From the NCBI GenBank assembly GCA_903863885.1, contig CAIPEB010000684.1, positions 1 through 56,238 of the forward strand: a DNA stretch of 56,238 bases. The letters are read 5' to 3'. Shown one piece after another: positions 25,428 to 34,838 of the stretch. The DNA is from an uncultured Planctomycetaceae bacterium. Lineage in GTDB: Bacteria; Planctomycetota; Planctomycetia; Pirellulales; Pirellulaceae. Each line of letters begins with the position of its first letter. The first letter of the stretch is position 1. A program made the translations under genes and the position numbers. Under the pieces are notes generated by a model. That model was given only the letters and a program-made list of their open reading frames with translations. It ran no database searches and had not been told where the DNA came from.

Positions 25428-28400
25428 TCAATCCTTGGTGACGGTTTCGTCGAGGTTCAGCATAACGCGGGCCACCAGCGTCCATGCGGCGGCGTCCTGC
25501 GGCGTCACGTTGGGAGGCAACTCAGGGAGCTTTGCCGCATCGCCCGTCGCGACTTCCCGAATACTCAGCCAGCCGTCGGCCAGCCGTTTCCGTCGCGACT
25601 GGAGCAGCGAAAGCACTTCGTCCCGCTCCGCCTGTTCCGGCTCCCTGGCGGTGCAGAGCCGGAAGGCGTAGGCCGCGCGGTGTGCGTCGTCGGCCTCGGC
25701 CTCGCGCAGAATCCGCAGGGCCATCGCCTGAGCTGCCTCCATGAAGATCGGTTCGTTCAAACCGGTAAGGGCGGCCAGCGCGGTATTGGAACGCGGGCGG
25801 CGGACACACGAAAAATCACCGTTGGGTGCGTCGAAATTCGACAGCACCGGATCCGGCATCGATCGCTTGCGGAAAACATACAGAGTACGCCGATATCGGT
25901 CCGGGGCCGTGGCGGCTTTCCAGTACGAGGGGTACGTGTAGTTGTAGTCCAGCACGTTCTGGGGAACCGGCGGAATGATCCCGGGACCTCCGAGCTTATG
26001 GGCGATCAGCCCCGACGCGGTGAGTGCAATGTCGCGAACAACCTCCGCATCCGCGCGGAAACGCGGCCCGCGGGTGAGCCAGCGATTGCGCGGGTCGCGT
26101 TCGAGCAAGGCGGGAGTTACCGCCGAACTTTGCCGGTACGTCGCGCTGGTAAGAATCGTGCGGATCAGGTGCTTCTGGCTCCAGCCATGCTCCATCAGGT
26201 CCACAGCAAGCCAGTCGAGCAGTTCGCGGTATTCGGGCACCGGCGCCCGCGTGCCAAAATCCTCCGGGGTGGCGACGAAACCTTCGCCGAAAATCGCCTG
26301 CCAGATGCGGTTTACCGCAACTCGCGCAGTCAGCGGCGAACGCCGGTCTGCAAGCCATCTAGCGAACGCCAGTCGATCCGGCGGGCCGTTGCTCTCCAGC
26401 GGATGCAGCGCGGCCGGCGTGTGGGGCGCGACGACCTGCAGGGGCTGGTCCCAGTTCCCGCGGTTCAGAAAGTGAGTCTGGCGCACCTTGTCGCCGCGCC
26501 GTTCCGCGAGGTGCAGCATCGACGTCGGAGCCTGCGGATAGGCATTCCACCGGGCGTCGATCTCGTCGTTCAGCGATTTCAGATCGGGCACCTTGGTTCG
26601 CCATGCCGCAAACAGAGCGGCCTGCTGTTCAGCGGTTCTCTCCGCGGCGGGACTTTGCATGGCCAGTACGGCCGCATAATTCACGGGCAGCGCGGCGGGC
26701 GCGGGCGCGCTCGTGGTACTGATCCGGCAGCATCCCAGCATGTCATCCATGCGCATTGCAATTTTCAATTGCGTTTCCGCGGGAAAATCCAGCGGTGCCT
26801 CGAACTGCACCACGGCGACCGAAGGCTGATTGCGTCGGCCTATCCCCCGGTCCGCACGCCACGAAGTTTCGTCCTTGCCGTCGATCAGCAGACTCACCGG
26901 GCCCTTGATGTTCTTGCCGTCCGGAGATTTCTGTTCGGGCTCGGAGAAGTCGGCCGACGCGTTGACGAGTTTCAGCTTCTTCCAGTCTTTCGCACCGGGT
27001 TCCTGCACGAAGACCTCCACCTCGAGCAGTCCCCACCCTCCCGTGCCGCTTCGGCCGGGACCGCCGTGCGGAAGATCGCGATGATTGAGTACCTCGAGAC
27101 GCAGGCCTGTGACTCCCTTGAGTGCGGGCCTGGCAATCGCAAAGACGTCGTTACTGACGTGACCTCGCATCAGCAGTGACTTGTCGCTTTCCTGCGTGGG
27201 ATGATTGAGCCCGCTGATGCTGCCCAGTTCCGTTGCCTCGATCGGCTTCCATTCCGCGCACTGCTTCGCAATCCCGCTGGTCCAGGCTTCCATCTCCTGC
27301 TGCCACTGAGGACGCTGCGTCTTCAGTCGCTCTTCGACGGCCCGTATCGCGGCTTCGATGTCCGAGATCTGCTTCAATTGGTCGGCCGTATAGACCCAGG
27401 ATTGGGCTTCGTACGAGTTGTTGAGAAAGGCGAACATCCCGTAGTAGTCGTCCTGCGTCAGCGGATCGAACTTGTGCGAGTGGCATTGACCGCATTGAAT
27501 GGTCAGGCCCAGCACGGATTTGCCAAGGCAATCCATCCGGTCAAACATCTCCACGATGCGGAACTGTTCGGGGACGATCGCGCCTTCTTCGTTCAGCATG
27601 CTGTTGCGCAGGAAGCCCGTTGCGAGAACCTGATCCTGGGTCGCAGCGGGAAGCATGTCGCCGGCAAACTGCTCGACCAGGAACTGGTCGTAAGGCATGT
27701 CGCGGTTCAGCGCCCGCACGACCCAGTCGCGCCATGACCACTGCTCCCGTTGCAGGTCTTTTTCGTAGCCGTTGGTATCCGAGTAACGGGCCGCGTCCAG
27801 CCAGTGGCGGGCCCATTTCTCCCCGAAGCGTTCACTCTGGAGCAGCGCATCGATCGTCGCGTCGACGCCCTGCTTCTCGAACGCAGCGAGTTCCTGCGGA
27901 GAGGGCGGAAGTCCAATCAGATCCAGGTACAATCGCCGGCAGAGCTTGGCCGGCGTCTCCGGCGCGGAGGGTTTCAACTGCATCGAGTCGAGCCGTGCCG
28001 CGACGAACGCATCAATCGGATGAGTTGGACCGGATTGCGGAAGCGACGCCTTCTGCGGAGACGTGAAGGCCCAGTGCGCCGTGTAGTTCGCCCCCTCGGC
28101 GATCCATTGCCGGAGCGTTTCGATCTGCTTCTCCGAAAGAGGCTTCCTTTCGGAGGGCGGCGGCATCATCTCGCTTTCGTCCTTCGAAGTGATTCGGCGG
28201 ATCAATTCGCTGTCGTCCGGTTTGCCCGGAACGATCGCCGGATCGCCCGATTCCCCGCCGGTGAGTGCTTTTTCCCGATCATCGAGGCGCAATCCGCCCT
28301 TCCGCGTTGCGTCGTCGACTCCATGGCAGTGCGAGCAGCGGTCGGTCAGGATCGGCAGGACTTCACGCGGAAAATCAACGGCTTCCCCGGCTGCGGCCAC

Positions 28401-28475
28401 ACCCTGAAGCACGAGGGCGAACAGCGTTGCAGGGAGAGCAATCCAATGCAGTTGGACACGAATGCAATATCTCAT
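25428..28475 (-). CDS. PSD1 and planctomycete cytochrome C domain-containing protein
   Basis: 1015 residues with a signal peptide (WIALPATLFALVLQGVAAAG). A PSCyt1 c-type heme domain follows with CSHCH (C47, C50, H51) and a distal EMMPPP Met. Then come the DUF1549/PSCyt2 domain (about 135-345, HWLDAARYSDTNGYEKD), a central beta-rich carbohydrate-binding-like region (about 400-570), and the DUF1553/PSD1 domain (about 680-960, RLAFARWLADRRSPLTARVAVNRIWQ). The architecture is a hallmark of Planctomycetes. An electron-transfer-linked role outside the cytoplasm is inferred from the heme site. It precedes the DUF1501 gene by 8 nt. Confidence 0.94.
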   Translation of the reverse strand: MRYCIRVQLHWIALPATLFALVLQGVAAAGEAVDFPREVLPILTDRCSHCHGVDDATRKGGLRLDDREKALTGGESGDPAIVPGKPDDSELIRRITSKDESEMMPPPSERKPLSEKQIETLRQWIAEGANYTAHWAFTSPQKASLPQSGPTHPIDAFVAARLDSMQLKPSAPETPAKLCRRLYLDLIGLPPSPQELAAFEKQGVDATIDALLQSERFGEKWARHWLDAARYSDTNGYEKDLQREQWSWRDWVVRALNRDMPYDQFLVEQFAGDMLPAATQDQVLATGFLRNSMLNEEGAIVPEQFRIVEMFDRMDCLGKSVLGLTIQCGQCHSHKFDPLTQDDYYGMFAFLNNSYEAQSWVYTADQLKQISDIEAAIRAVEERLKTQRPQWQQEMEAWTSGIAKQCAEWKPIEATELGSISGLNHPTQESDKSLLMRGHVSNDVFAIARPALKGVTGLRLEVLNHRDLPHGGPGRSGTGGWGLLEVEVFVQEPGAKDWKKLKLVNASADFSEPEQKSPDGKNIKGPVSLLIDGKDETSWRADRGIGRRNQPSVAVVQFEAPLDFPAETQLKIAMRMDDMLGCCRISTTSAPAPAALPVNYAAVLAMQSPAAERTAEQQAALFAAWRTKVPDLKSLNDEIDARWNAYPQAPTSMLHLAERRGDKVRQTHFLNRGNWDQPLQVVAPHTPAALHPLESNGPPDRLAFARWLADRRSPLTARVAVNRIWQAIFGEGFVATPEDFGTRAPVPEYRELLDWLAVDLMEHGWSQKHLIRTILTSATYRQSSAVTPALLERDPRNRWLTRGPRFRADAEVVRDIALTASGLIAHKLGGPGIIPPVPQNVLDYNYTYPSYWKAATAPDRYRRTLYVFRKRSMPDPVLSNFDAPNGDFSCVRRPRSNTALAALTGLNEPIFMEAAQAMALRILREAEADDAHRAAYAFRLCTAREPEQAERDEVLSLLQSRRKRLADGWLSIREVATGDAAKLPELPPNVTPQDAAAWTLVARVMLNLDETVTKD

Positions 28476-28671
28476 GGCAGTTCGTCGTCGCCGGAGGTTT
28501 CAGTCGCGAGGGAAATGGGAGACTAGTCTGAACGGTCTCTTGAAAAGCCGCAGGCCGAACATGCTGCGTGCTGGCCCGATCTGCCGAGCGGCAAAAGCCT
28601 CTCCGAGAACGAATAGGCTAACAAACAGGGCCTCGCCTGTACACGAAAAAACAGGGCGGATTATTCGCAGT

Positions 28672-29157
28672 TCAAAGCTCCGGCAACCGGATCTCCGTCC
28701 GTTTGGCGAATCCGCGGGCATTGTTCAGGTAAAAGGACTGCTCGGCGATGAATGCGTACAGTCGGCAGCGGAACCGTTGGATGAACTGATCGAGGTCGAA
28801 GGACGCGCCGACGAAGAACTCCTTCACGGTGGGGAATCTCGTGACGAAGCTGTTGAATGCGGAAAGACCCTCAATGCCGAGGCCGATCGGTTCGACCCGT
28901 CCCGCCATCTGCAGTCCTTCGATTTCGCGCCAGTCGTCGCTGTCGCGAAAAATGGACCCTGCGGCACGCCCCGATTTCATCGCAGCCGCCGCGTGACGGC
29001 TCTCCGCTGAAGAAAAGAAGTAGAATCGTCCCTTTTCGTAGACGTAATAAACCGGTGCGGACCAGGGATCGGGATCTGCGACGGAAAGGACCAGGGTCCT
29101 CCGCGCGAGGATGAGCTTCAGTGCGAGTTCGTTAATCGGTTCGTTCATTTTCGCCAT
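28672..29157 (-). CDS. Pyridoxamine 5'-phosphate oxidase-like flavoprotein
   Basis: 161 residues from ATG 29157 (MAKMNEPINELAL); ATG 29148 is also possible and longer starts add unlikely sequence. The split-barrel PNPOx-like fold is seen in LILARRTLVLSVADPDPWSAPVYYVYEKGRFYFFSSAESRHAAAMKSG-like strands (residues about 14-58), where FMN or heme/F420 would bind. The later part resembles heme-utilisation or general-stress members rather than true PdxH, so the substrate is open. It is divergent from the cardiolipin synthase gene. Confidence 0.78.
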   Translation of the reverse strand: MAKMNEPINELALKLILARRTLVLSVADPDPWSAPVYYVYEKGRFYFFSSAESRHAAAAMKSGRAAGSIFRDSDDWREIEGLQMAGRVEPIGLGIEGLSAFNSFVTRFPTVKEFFVGASFDLDQFIQRFRCRLYAFIAEQSFYLNNARGFAKRTEIRLPEL

Positions 29158-29310
29158 ACCCGTCGCACTCCGGCCATCGCTGATGAGGAAGGAATACGCT
29201 GTCGAAAGGCTGCGAGCCGGGGCGAGATTTCCGGCCGCGACGTCAGGTATACTTGTCCGCACCGGCCTCGGCCGCAATCCAATTCAGGTCAGGGATATAA
29301 AGGTCCGCGC

Positions 29311-30780
29311 ATGCTCGATCGTCTTTACGGCCATCTCTCCGCAGTGATCTTCGTGGGGCACGTCACGCTGGTCGTCGCGCTGGCCGTTCGCGTGATCATG
29401 CGCCGCCCGTCGCCCGGCGTTGCCCTGGCATGGCTGCTGTTGATCACGGCGGCTCCCTACGTCGGCCCTGTATTCTATTTGCTGATCGGCGAGAGGCGAG
29501 TTGCTCCCAGCCGCGCCCGAGGCATTCGCGAATTGCACAGGGACTTCCGGAAAATCGCCGAAACGGCCATTCGCGATGGAATCCTCGACGTTGACTGGTC
29601 GCGGCATCCGCCGGACGTACGCAGTCTGGATAGACTGGGGCTGAACCTGATCGGCAGCCCGACGGTCCGCGGAAGTTCATTTGAATTGTACTCGGATACT
29701 CGCGAGATGCTCGGCGCGATCGCCCGCGATGTCGATGCGGCGCAGGTCAGCGTGCTGATGGAGTTCTATATCTGGAACGAGGGCGGGGACGCGGACGAGG
29801 TACTGGAAGCCGTAATCCGCGCCGCGGAACGCGGCGTTGCTTGTCGTCTGCTGATCGATGCGCTGGGTGCGCGGCCTTGGTGGAAGGGCAAGCAACCCCG
29901 GCGGCTGCGCGAGGCGGGCGTGGACGTCCGCGAGGCGCTGCCCGTCGGATTGTTCCGCTCGTTCGTGGGACGGACCGACCTGCGAGTCCACCGCAAGATC
30001 GTCGTGATCGACGGCCACATCGCCTGGACGGGAAGCATGAACCTGGTTGACCCTCGTTTCTTCAAACAGAACTCGGGCGTCGGCGAGTGGGTGGACGCGA
30101 TGGTCCGTCTGCGCGGGGCGGTGGTTGCCCCGTTGGCGGCCACGATGATCAGCGATTGGATTCTGGAAACGAACGAGACGCTGGACGAATTGATCGCTGC
30201 TGCCGGTCTGCGGCTTGTCGAGCCCGAGGGTCCGGCCGACATTCAGGTGATTCCGTCCGGACCCGGAGAGACTGACGACGGGCTGCTGCAGATGATTCTC
30301 GCATTGATCCAGTGCGCGCGGAAGGAGTTGGTGCTCACGACTCCCTATCTGGTGCCCGATGATTCGCTGCTGCGTGCTTTGCGCGGCGCCGCTGCCCGCG
30401 GAGTGTCCGTGCGGCTTGTGGTTCCTGAGAAAGTCGATTCGTTCCTGACCCGATATGCAAGCCGCTCCTACTACAACGATCTTGTGGATGTCGGAGTAAA
30501 AATCCACCAGTATCGCGGCGGCCTGCTGCACACAAAGTCCATTACCGTGGATTCGGAACTGTCGATGTTCGGCACCGTGAATCTCGACATGCGCAGCCTG
30601 TGGCTGAACTACGAAGTGTCGTTGTTTGTGTACGACGTGGATTTCGCGACGCGACTGCGCGAGCTGCAGCAATCGTATCTCGACGATTCGCTGCTGTTGG
30701 ATCCTCAGGACTGGCAGGCTCGCCCTCTGCCGATCCGATTGCTCGAGGATACCCTGCGTTTGTTTGCACCTGTTCTGTAG
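29311..30780 (+). CDS. cls: Cardiolipin synthase (phospholipase D superfamily)
   Basis: Membrane enzyme that condenses two phosphatidylglycerols into cardiolipin and glycerol. 489 residues. Two N-terminal transmembrane helices (AVIFVGHVTLVVALAVRVIM; ALAWLLLITAAPYVGPVFYLLIG) are followed by two HKD motifs: HRKIVVID at H227 and HTKSITVD at H407, each with the following GSMN/GTVN segment. AAAGG precedes the ATG. The gene ends 83 nt before the isomerase operon on the same strand but is functionally unrelated to it. Confidence 0.94.
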   Translation: MLDRLYGHLSAVIFVGHVTLVVALAVRVIMRRPSPGVALAWLLLITAAPYVGPVFYLLIGERRVAPSRARGIRELHRDFRKIAETAIRDGILDVDWSRHPPDVRSLDRLGLNLIGSPTVRGSSFELYSDTREMLGAIARDVDAAQVSVLMEFYIWNEGGDADEVLEAVIRAAERGVACRLLIDALGARPWWKGKQPRRLREAGVDVREALPVGLFRSFVGRTDLRVHRKIVVIDGHIAWTGSMNLVDPRFFKQNSGVGEWVDAMVRLRGAVVAPLAATMISDWILETNETLDELIAAAGLRLVEPEGPADIQVIPSGPGETDDGLLQMILALIQCARKELVLTTPYLVPDDSLLRALRGAAARGVSVRLVVPEKVDSFLTRYASRSYYNDLVDVGVKIHQYRGGLLHTKSITVDSELSMFGTVNLDMRSLWLNYEVSLFVYDVDFATRLRELQQSYLDDSLLLDPQDWQARPLPIRLLEDTLRLFAPVL

Positions 30781-30863
30781 TACGGGATCAAGAGTCCAGA
30801 ACATCATTCATTGCGATTGCCGGATTCCGAAGCACGAATCACCCGCGTTCACGTGAGCCTGAA

Positions 30864-32369
30864 ATGAGCAGCACAAACTCGAAGGTCGTCAGTCCGCAGG
30901 AATCGGTTCGCACGGTCGCTCGCCTGAAGCCGCTGACCGCCCGGGCCGGTTTGATCGGTGTGGGCCATCACACGTACTGGACCCAATTCCCCGGTCTGCT
31001 CGACGAAATGCACCGCAAAATCGGGGTCGTTGCCGAACGCATCCGCGCTCATGAGGTTGAAGTTCACAATTTCGGGCTTGTCGACAATGCACAGACAGCC
31101 TGGGCTGCCGTGCCTAAGATCAAAGGCGCAGACGTCGATGTGCTGTTCATTGACATGGCGACCTATGCCACTTCATCGACCTTCGGGGTGATCTGCCGAG
31201 AAGTGAACGTGCCGATTGTGCTCGTGGCGCTGCAGCCGATGGAGGCCATGGACTACCCGAACGGCACGACCTTCATGCAGTTGTGCAATGACGACTTCTG
31301 TTCGGTACCGGAGTTCACGGGCGTGGCGGCCCGTTTCGGAAGGCCCGTTCCCGAGGTGATCCTCGGGCATGAACACAATGACCCGCAGGCCGAGGCGGAT
31401 CTTGCCGGTTGGTGTGCGATCGCGAAAGTGCTGCACAGTCTCCGGCGCGGGCGGATCGGACTGATGGGGCACGTGCTGGAGTCGATGTACGACATGCACA
31501 CCGATCCCTGCGCGATAACGGCAGCGTTCGGTTGTCATGTGCCGCTGCTCGAGCCGCATGACCTGCTGCGACATTATCGATCCGCGGATCCGGAGGCCAT
31601 TGCGGCCAAGAAACAGGTGATCTGCGACTTCTTCGAAACGCCGGACCCCAAGAGCGATCCCATCACCGAGAAACTCACGGTGGAGGATCTGGAAATCGCG
31701 GCCAGAACGGCCGTCGCTCTGGACGGCTTGATCGCCGAAAAAGACCTGACCGGACTGGCGTACTACTACGAGGCGGATCCGGGAAGCGAACTTCGCACGC
31801 TGATGACGAATCTGATCGTTGGCAACTCGCTGCTGACCGGCGGAGGCTTCCCGATGTGTGGCGAGTACGACCTGAAGAACTGCATCGCCATGCTGATCTT
31901 CGATCGCCTCGGCATCGGCGGCAGTTTCGCCGAGTTTCACCCGGTCGATTTTTCGGCCGATACGGTTCTGGTCGGGCACGATGGTCCGCATCACATCAAC
32001 ATTGCCCAGGGCAGACCTGTTTTGCGGAGCCTGAAGAAGTACCACGGCAAACCGGGCAGTGGTGCGAGCGTGGAATTTCAACTGAAGGAAGGGCCGATCA
32101 CCATGATGAGCATCGGCCAGACCTCGCAAGGCAGGTTCAAGTTCGTCATTGCCGAGGGGATGTCCGAACGTCGCCCGATTCCGCCAACCGGCAACACGAA
32201 CACACACGGCCGATTTGGCAGAAATGTCCGTGAGTTCCTGTGCGAATGGGTGAAACAGGGGCCGACTCACCACTTTGCCCTGGGAGTCGGACATCACGCC
32301 AATGCGTTGACCAAGGTCGCCGGTTGCCTCGGAATCGAATCAGTAGTGGTTCGCCGGCAGGAGTCTTGA
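30864..32369 (+). CDS. L-fucose/L-arabinose isomerase family protein
   Basis: 501 residues from ATG 30864; the frame is open further upstream inside cls but only this start fits the family. AraA/FucI-type fold: N-terminal Rossmann-like domains (GLIGVGHHTYWTQFPGLLDEM; ADVDVLFIDMATYATSST) and a C-terminal active-site region with candidate metal ligands CGEYD (E334), FAEFHP (E357, H359) and a late HHFALGVGHHANAL like the His pair of AraA. It should interconvert an aldose and ketose (arabinose, fucose, rhamnose-like or a relative) in the cytoplasm using Mn2+. It is the first gene of an operon with an MFS transporter (59-nt gap) and a dehydrogenase. The exact sugar cannot be read from the sequence. 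Confidence 0.85.
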   Translation: MSSTNSKVVSPQESVRTVARLKPLTARAGLIGVGHHTYWTQFPGLLDEMHRKIGVVAERIRAHEVEVHNFGLVDNAQTAWAAVPKIKGADVDVLFIDMATYATSSTFGVICREVNVPIVLVALQPMEAMDYPNGTTFMQLCNDDFCSVPEFTGVAARFGRPVPEVILGHEHNDPQAEADLAGWCAIAKVLHSLRRGRIGLMGHVLESMYDMHTDPCAITAAFGCHVPLLEPHDLLRHYRSADPEAIAAKKQVICDFFETPDPKSDPITEKLTVEDLEIAARTAVALDGLIAEKDLTGLAYYYEADPGSELRTLMTNLIVGNSLLTGGGFPMCGEYDLKNCIAMLIFDRLGIGGSFAEFHPVDFSADTVLVGHDGPHHINIAQGRPVLRSLKKYHGKPGSGASVEFQLKEGPITMMSIGQTSQGRFKFVIAEGMSERRPIPPTGNTNTHGRFGRNVREFLCEWVKQGPTHHFALGVGHHANALTKVAGCLGIESVVVRRQES

Positions 32370-32428
32370 ATCCGGCTGAAGGTCTCAATCGAAGTCGTAC
32401 GCATATTTTTCGACATACGAGGTACCCG

Positions 32429-33721
32429 ATGAGTTTCGCCGGTCCGCCGATTTCCGCCCGCCCTCGCGGGGCGTCTCTCGGAGCCTGGGTGCTGTGCGGG
32501 CTACTGTTTGTTGCGACGGCTTTGAGTTTCCTCGATCGGCAGGTATTGTCCGTGCTCGCGCCCGTCCTCACGGACGATCTCGGCATGAGCAATACGGATT
32601 ATTCGCGAGTGGTGTCCACTTTCGTTTTTGCCTATACGCTCATGTTCGCAGCTGGCGGTTGGCTGGTGGACCGCCTCGGCACCGTAAGAGGCCTGGCGAT
32701 TTCCGTTGCCGTCTGGTCGCTTGGCAGTGCGGGGCATGCGCTGGCCGCCGGCGCATTGGGACTCGGCGCAGCAAGATTCGTCCTCGGGCTCGGCGAAGGT
32801 GCCTGTTTTCCAGCGGCCACCAAGGGGGCCGTTGAGTGGTTTCCGGCCCATCAACGCGGGCTTGCCATCGGTATTGCAATCGGGGGGGCGGCGTTCGGTT
32901 CCATGCTCGCGCCGCCACTGACTGCCGTGATTGCCGGGAGGTTTGGCTGGCGCGGTGCGTTCGTAACTACCGGATTGATCGGCTTGGTATGGCTCGTCGC
33001 CTGGATCATTGCGGGGCGATTCGCGCAGGCGGCTGCGGACCGTGCAAAGGCAGCAGCTTCGCAGACCGGCTCTTCGAAATCACAAGACGTAACCTACGGC
33101 CCGGAGCAGGGCAACTTGTTGCGCCGGCCTGCCGTTTGGCATTTTCTGTTGGCGAGGTTTTTTTTCGACCCGGTGTTCTATTTCTACCTTTTCTGGATCC
33201 CGCAGTTCCTTGCCAAGGAACGGGCGTTTTCACTGGACGACATCGGCGATTACTACTGGATCCCGTTCCTCGCTCTGGGCCTGAGCAACATAGCGAGCGG
33301 GCATCTCGGGGACTTTCTGATCCGACGCGGATGGTCACCCCGGCGGACCCGGCGCACTCTGCTGAGCGTTGCCGCACTCGTGACGCCCGTGTCGAGTCTG
33401 GTGGTCTGCACGCCGAACGCGGCTTGGGCTGTGGCGCTGATGGCCCTGCTGATGGCTGCACACGGACTGTGGATCTCCAATTATGTCGCTCACATCAGCG
33501 ACTATTTCCCCTCGCGGGTCATGGCAACGGTTTTCGGAATGACGGGTGCCGTGGGCGGAACTGCGGGAATCATCGCGACCATGGTGACGGGCCCGGTGGT
33601 CGACAGGCATGGCTTCACGCCCATTTTCGTTTGCATGGCATTCCTATATCCTTTGGCGTTGCTTGTTCTGTTGGCGATTCCGCCTGCCGCGGTGCATCCG
33701 GCGCGGACATCCGCGGGATAG
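32429..33721 (+). CDS. MFS transporter, anion/hexuronate-symporter-like
   Basis: 430 residues and about twelve hydrophobic segments. The first helix has LSFLDRQVLSVLAPVL and the loop between helices 2 and 3 has WLVDRLGTVRG, as in ExuT/ACS-type major facilitator proteins that import sugar acids such as hexuronates or glucarate. LGLGEGACFPAATKGAVEWFP in helix 4 and the next loop is also typical of that group. It lies between the isomerase and dehydrogenase genes (59 and 22 nt gaps), so it probably brings in their substrate. Cytoplasmic-membrane location follows from the fold. Confidence 0.85.
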   Translation: MSFAGPPISARPRGASLGAWVLCGLLFVATALSFLDRQVLSVLAPVLTDDLGMSNTDYSRVVSTFVFAYTLMFAAGGWLVDRLGTVRGLAISVAVWSLGSAGHALAAGALGLGAARFVLGLGEGACFPAATKGAVEWFPAHQRGLAIGIAIGGAAFGSMLAPPLTAVIAGRFGWRGAFVTTGLIGLVWLVAWIIAGRFAQAAADRAKAAASQTGSSKSQDVTYGPEQGNLLRRPAVWHFLLARFFFDPVFYFYLFWIPQFLAKERAFSLDDIGDYYWIPFLALGLSNIASGHLGDFLIRRGWSPRRTRRTLLSVAALVTPVSSLVVCTPNAAWAVALMALLMAAHGLWISNYVAHISDYFPSRVMATVFGMTGAVGGTAGIIATMVTGPVVDRHGFTPIFVCMAFLYPLALLVLLAIPPAAVHPARTSAG

Positions 33722-33743
33722 AAATCGAGAGAAGGCGACATTC

Positions 33744-34808
33744 ATGAATACGTTTCGCATTGCGTTGTTCCCCGGTGACGGCATTGGTCCGGAAGTCATG
33801 CGCGAGGCCGTGCGAGTCCTCGCCGCCGTGGAGGAACTGGACGGTAGTTTCCGTCTCGACACGACCGGGTTTCCCTGGGGAACCGATCACTATCTTCAGC
33901 ACGGTCACGTTGTGCCCGACAACTTCCTGGAGATTCTCTGCTCGTTCGACGCAGTATTCCTCGGAGCGCTTGGCGATCCCGCACGCGTTCCCGACCACAT
34001 CATGCTCAATCCGCTGATGGGTATGCGTCAGGGGTTCGACCAGTACGTGAGTCTGCGGCCCTGCCGATTGTTCGCCGGCATTCCTTCGCCGCTGGCTTCG
34101 CCGGGCAAGATCGATTTCGTGGTGGTCCGAGAAAACTCCGAGGGCGAATACGCAATCTGCGGCGGACGCTTCAAGCAGAACTTCCCTGAGGAGGTCGCGA
34201 TCCAGACCGCGATTCACACGCGAAAAGGCATCGAACGCATTTTGCGGTTCGGGTTCAATCTGGCCATGCAGCGCCGGCGCAAGCTGACGATGATCACGAA
34301 ATCGAACGCGTTGAAGTTCGGAATGACCCTGTGGGACGAAGTGCTGGAGCAATTCCGCGCCGAATTCCCCGAAGTGGAAGCCGATCGCCAGCACGCGGAC
34401 TTTGCTGCGATGGATTTCGTCCGCCGCCCTCAGCGGTTCGACGTCGTTGTCGCCTCGAACCTGTTCGGCGACATCCTCAGTGACCTCGGCGCCGCAATCA
34501 TCGGCGGGATCGGCTTGGCCCCCAGTGCGAATATCAATCCCGACCGGCAATTCCCCTCACTGTTCGAACCGGTGCACGGCTCGGCCCCGGATATAGTCGG
34601 CAAGGGAATCGCAAACCCGGTGGCTCAGATCCTCAGCGGAGCGGCCATGCTCGAATGGCTTGGCGCAACGCGCGGGGCGCAGATCATTCGCCAGGCGGTT
34701 GATCAGGCACTGGAAGCGGGGGCAAAAACGCCCGATCTCGGCGGTTCGTTGACGACAACCGAGATGGCTGATCGCATCCTCCACGAACTTCAGGCCGCTG
34801 GTGCGTGA
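33744..34808 (+). CDS. Tartrate/D-malate dehydrogenase-like (isopropylmalate dehydrogenase family)
   Basis: 354 residues of the NAD-dependent beta-decarboxylating dehydrogenase family. Seen: the GDGIGPEV start, the substrate loop YVSLRPCRL, VVRENSEGEYAICGGR characteristic of tartrate/D-malate dehydrogenases (TtuC/DmlA) rather than LeuB, the Lys region ITKSNALK, the metal Asp in NLFGDILSDLGA, and the NAD pocket EPVHGSAPDI. It oxidises a 2-hydroxy diacid in the cytoplasm. Last gene of the isomerase-transporter operon (22-nt gap). Convergent with the Gfo/Idh/MocA gene 30 bp away; no hairpin terminator seen between them. Confidence 0.85.
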   Translation: MNTFRIALFPGDGIGPEVMREAVRVLAAVEELDGSFRLDTTGFPWGTDHYLQHGHVVPDNFLEILCSFDAVFLGALGDPARVPDHIMLNPLMGMRQGFDQYVSLRPCRLFAGIPSPLASPGKIDFVVVRENSEGEYAICGGRFKQNFPEEVAIQTAIHTRKGIERILRFGFNLAMQRRRKLTMITKSNALKFGMTLWDEVLEQFRAEFPEVEADRQHADFAAMDFVRRPQRFDVVVASNLFGDILSDLGAAIIGGIGLAPSANINPDRQFPSLFEPVHGSAPDIVGKGIANPVAQILSGAAMLEWLGATRGAQIIRQAVDQALEAGAKTPDLGGSLTTTEMADRILHELQAAGA

Positions 34809-34838
34809 ACGAAGCGGACTCGTTTCGCTCAGCGTCAA

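Noticed and set aside
25680-27179. About 500-codon frame antisense to the PSD1 gene
   Set aside because: Arg-rich, no recognised domain, entirely inside a well-supported gene; typical third-position G+C shadow.
29677-30807. 376-codon frame antisense to cardiolipin synthase
   Set aside because: Composition and lack of motifs show it is a shadow of cls.
31173-32297. 374-codon frame antisense to the isomerase
   Set aside because: Shadow frame; the plus-strand isomerase motifs are convincing.
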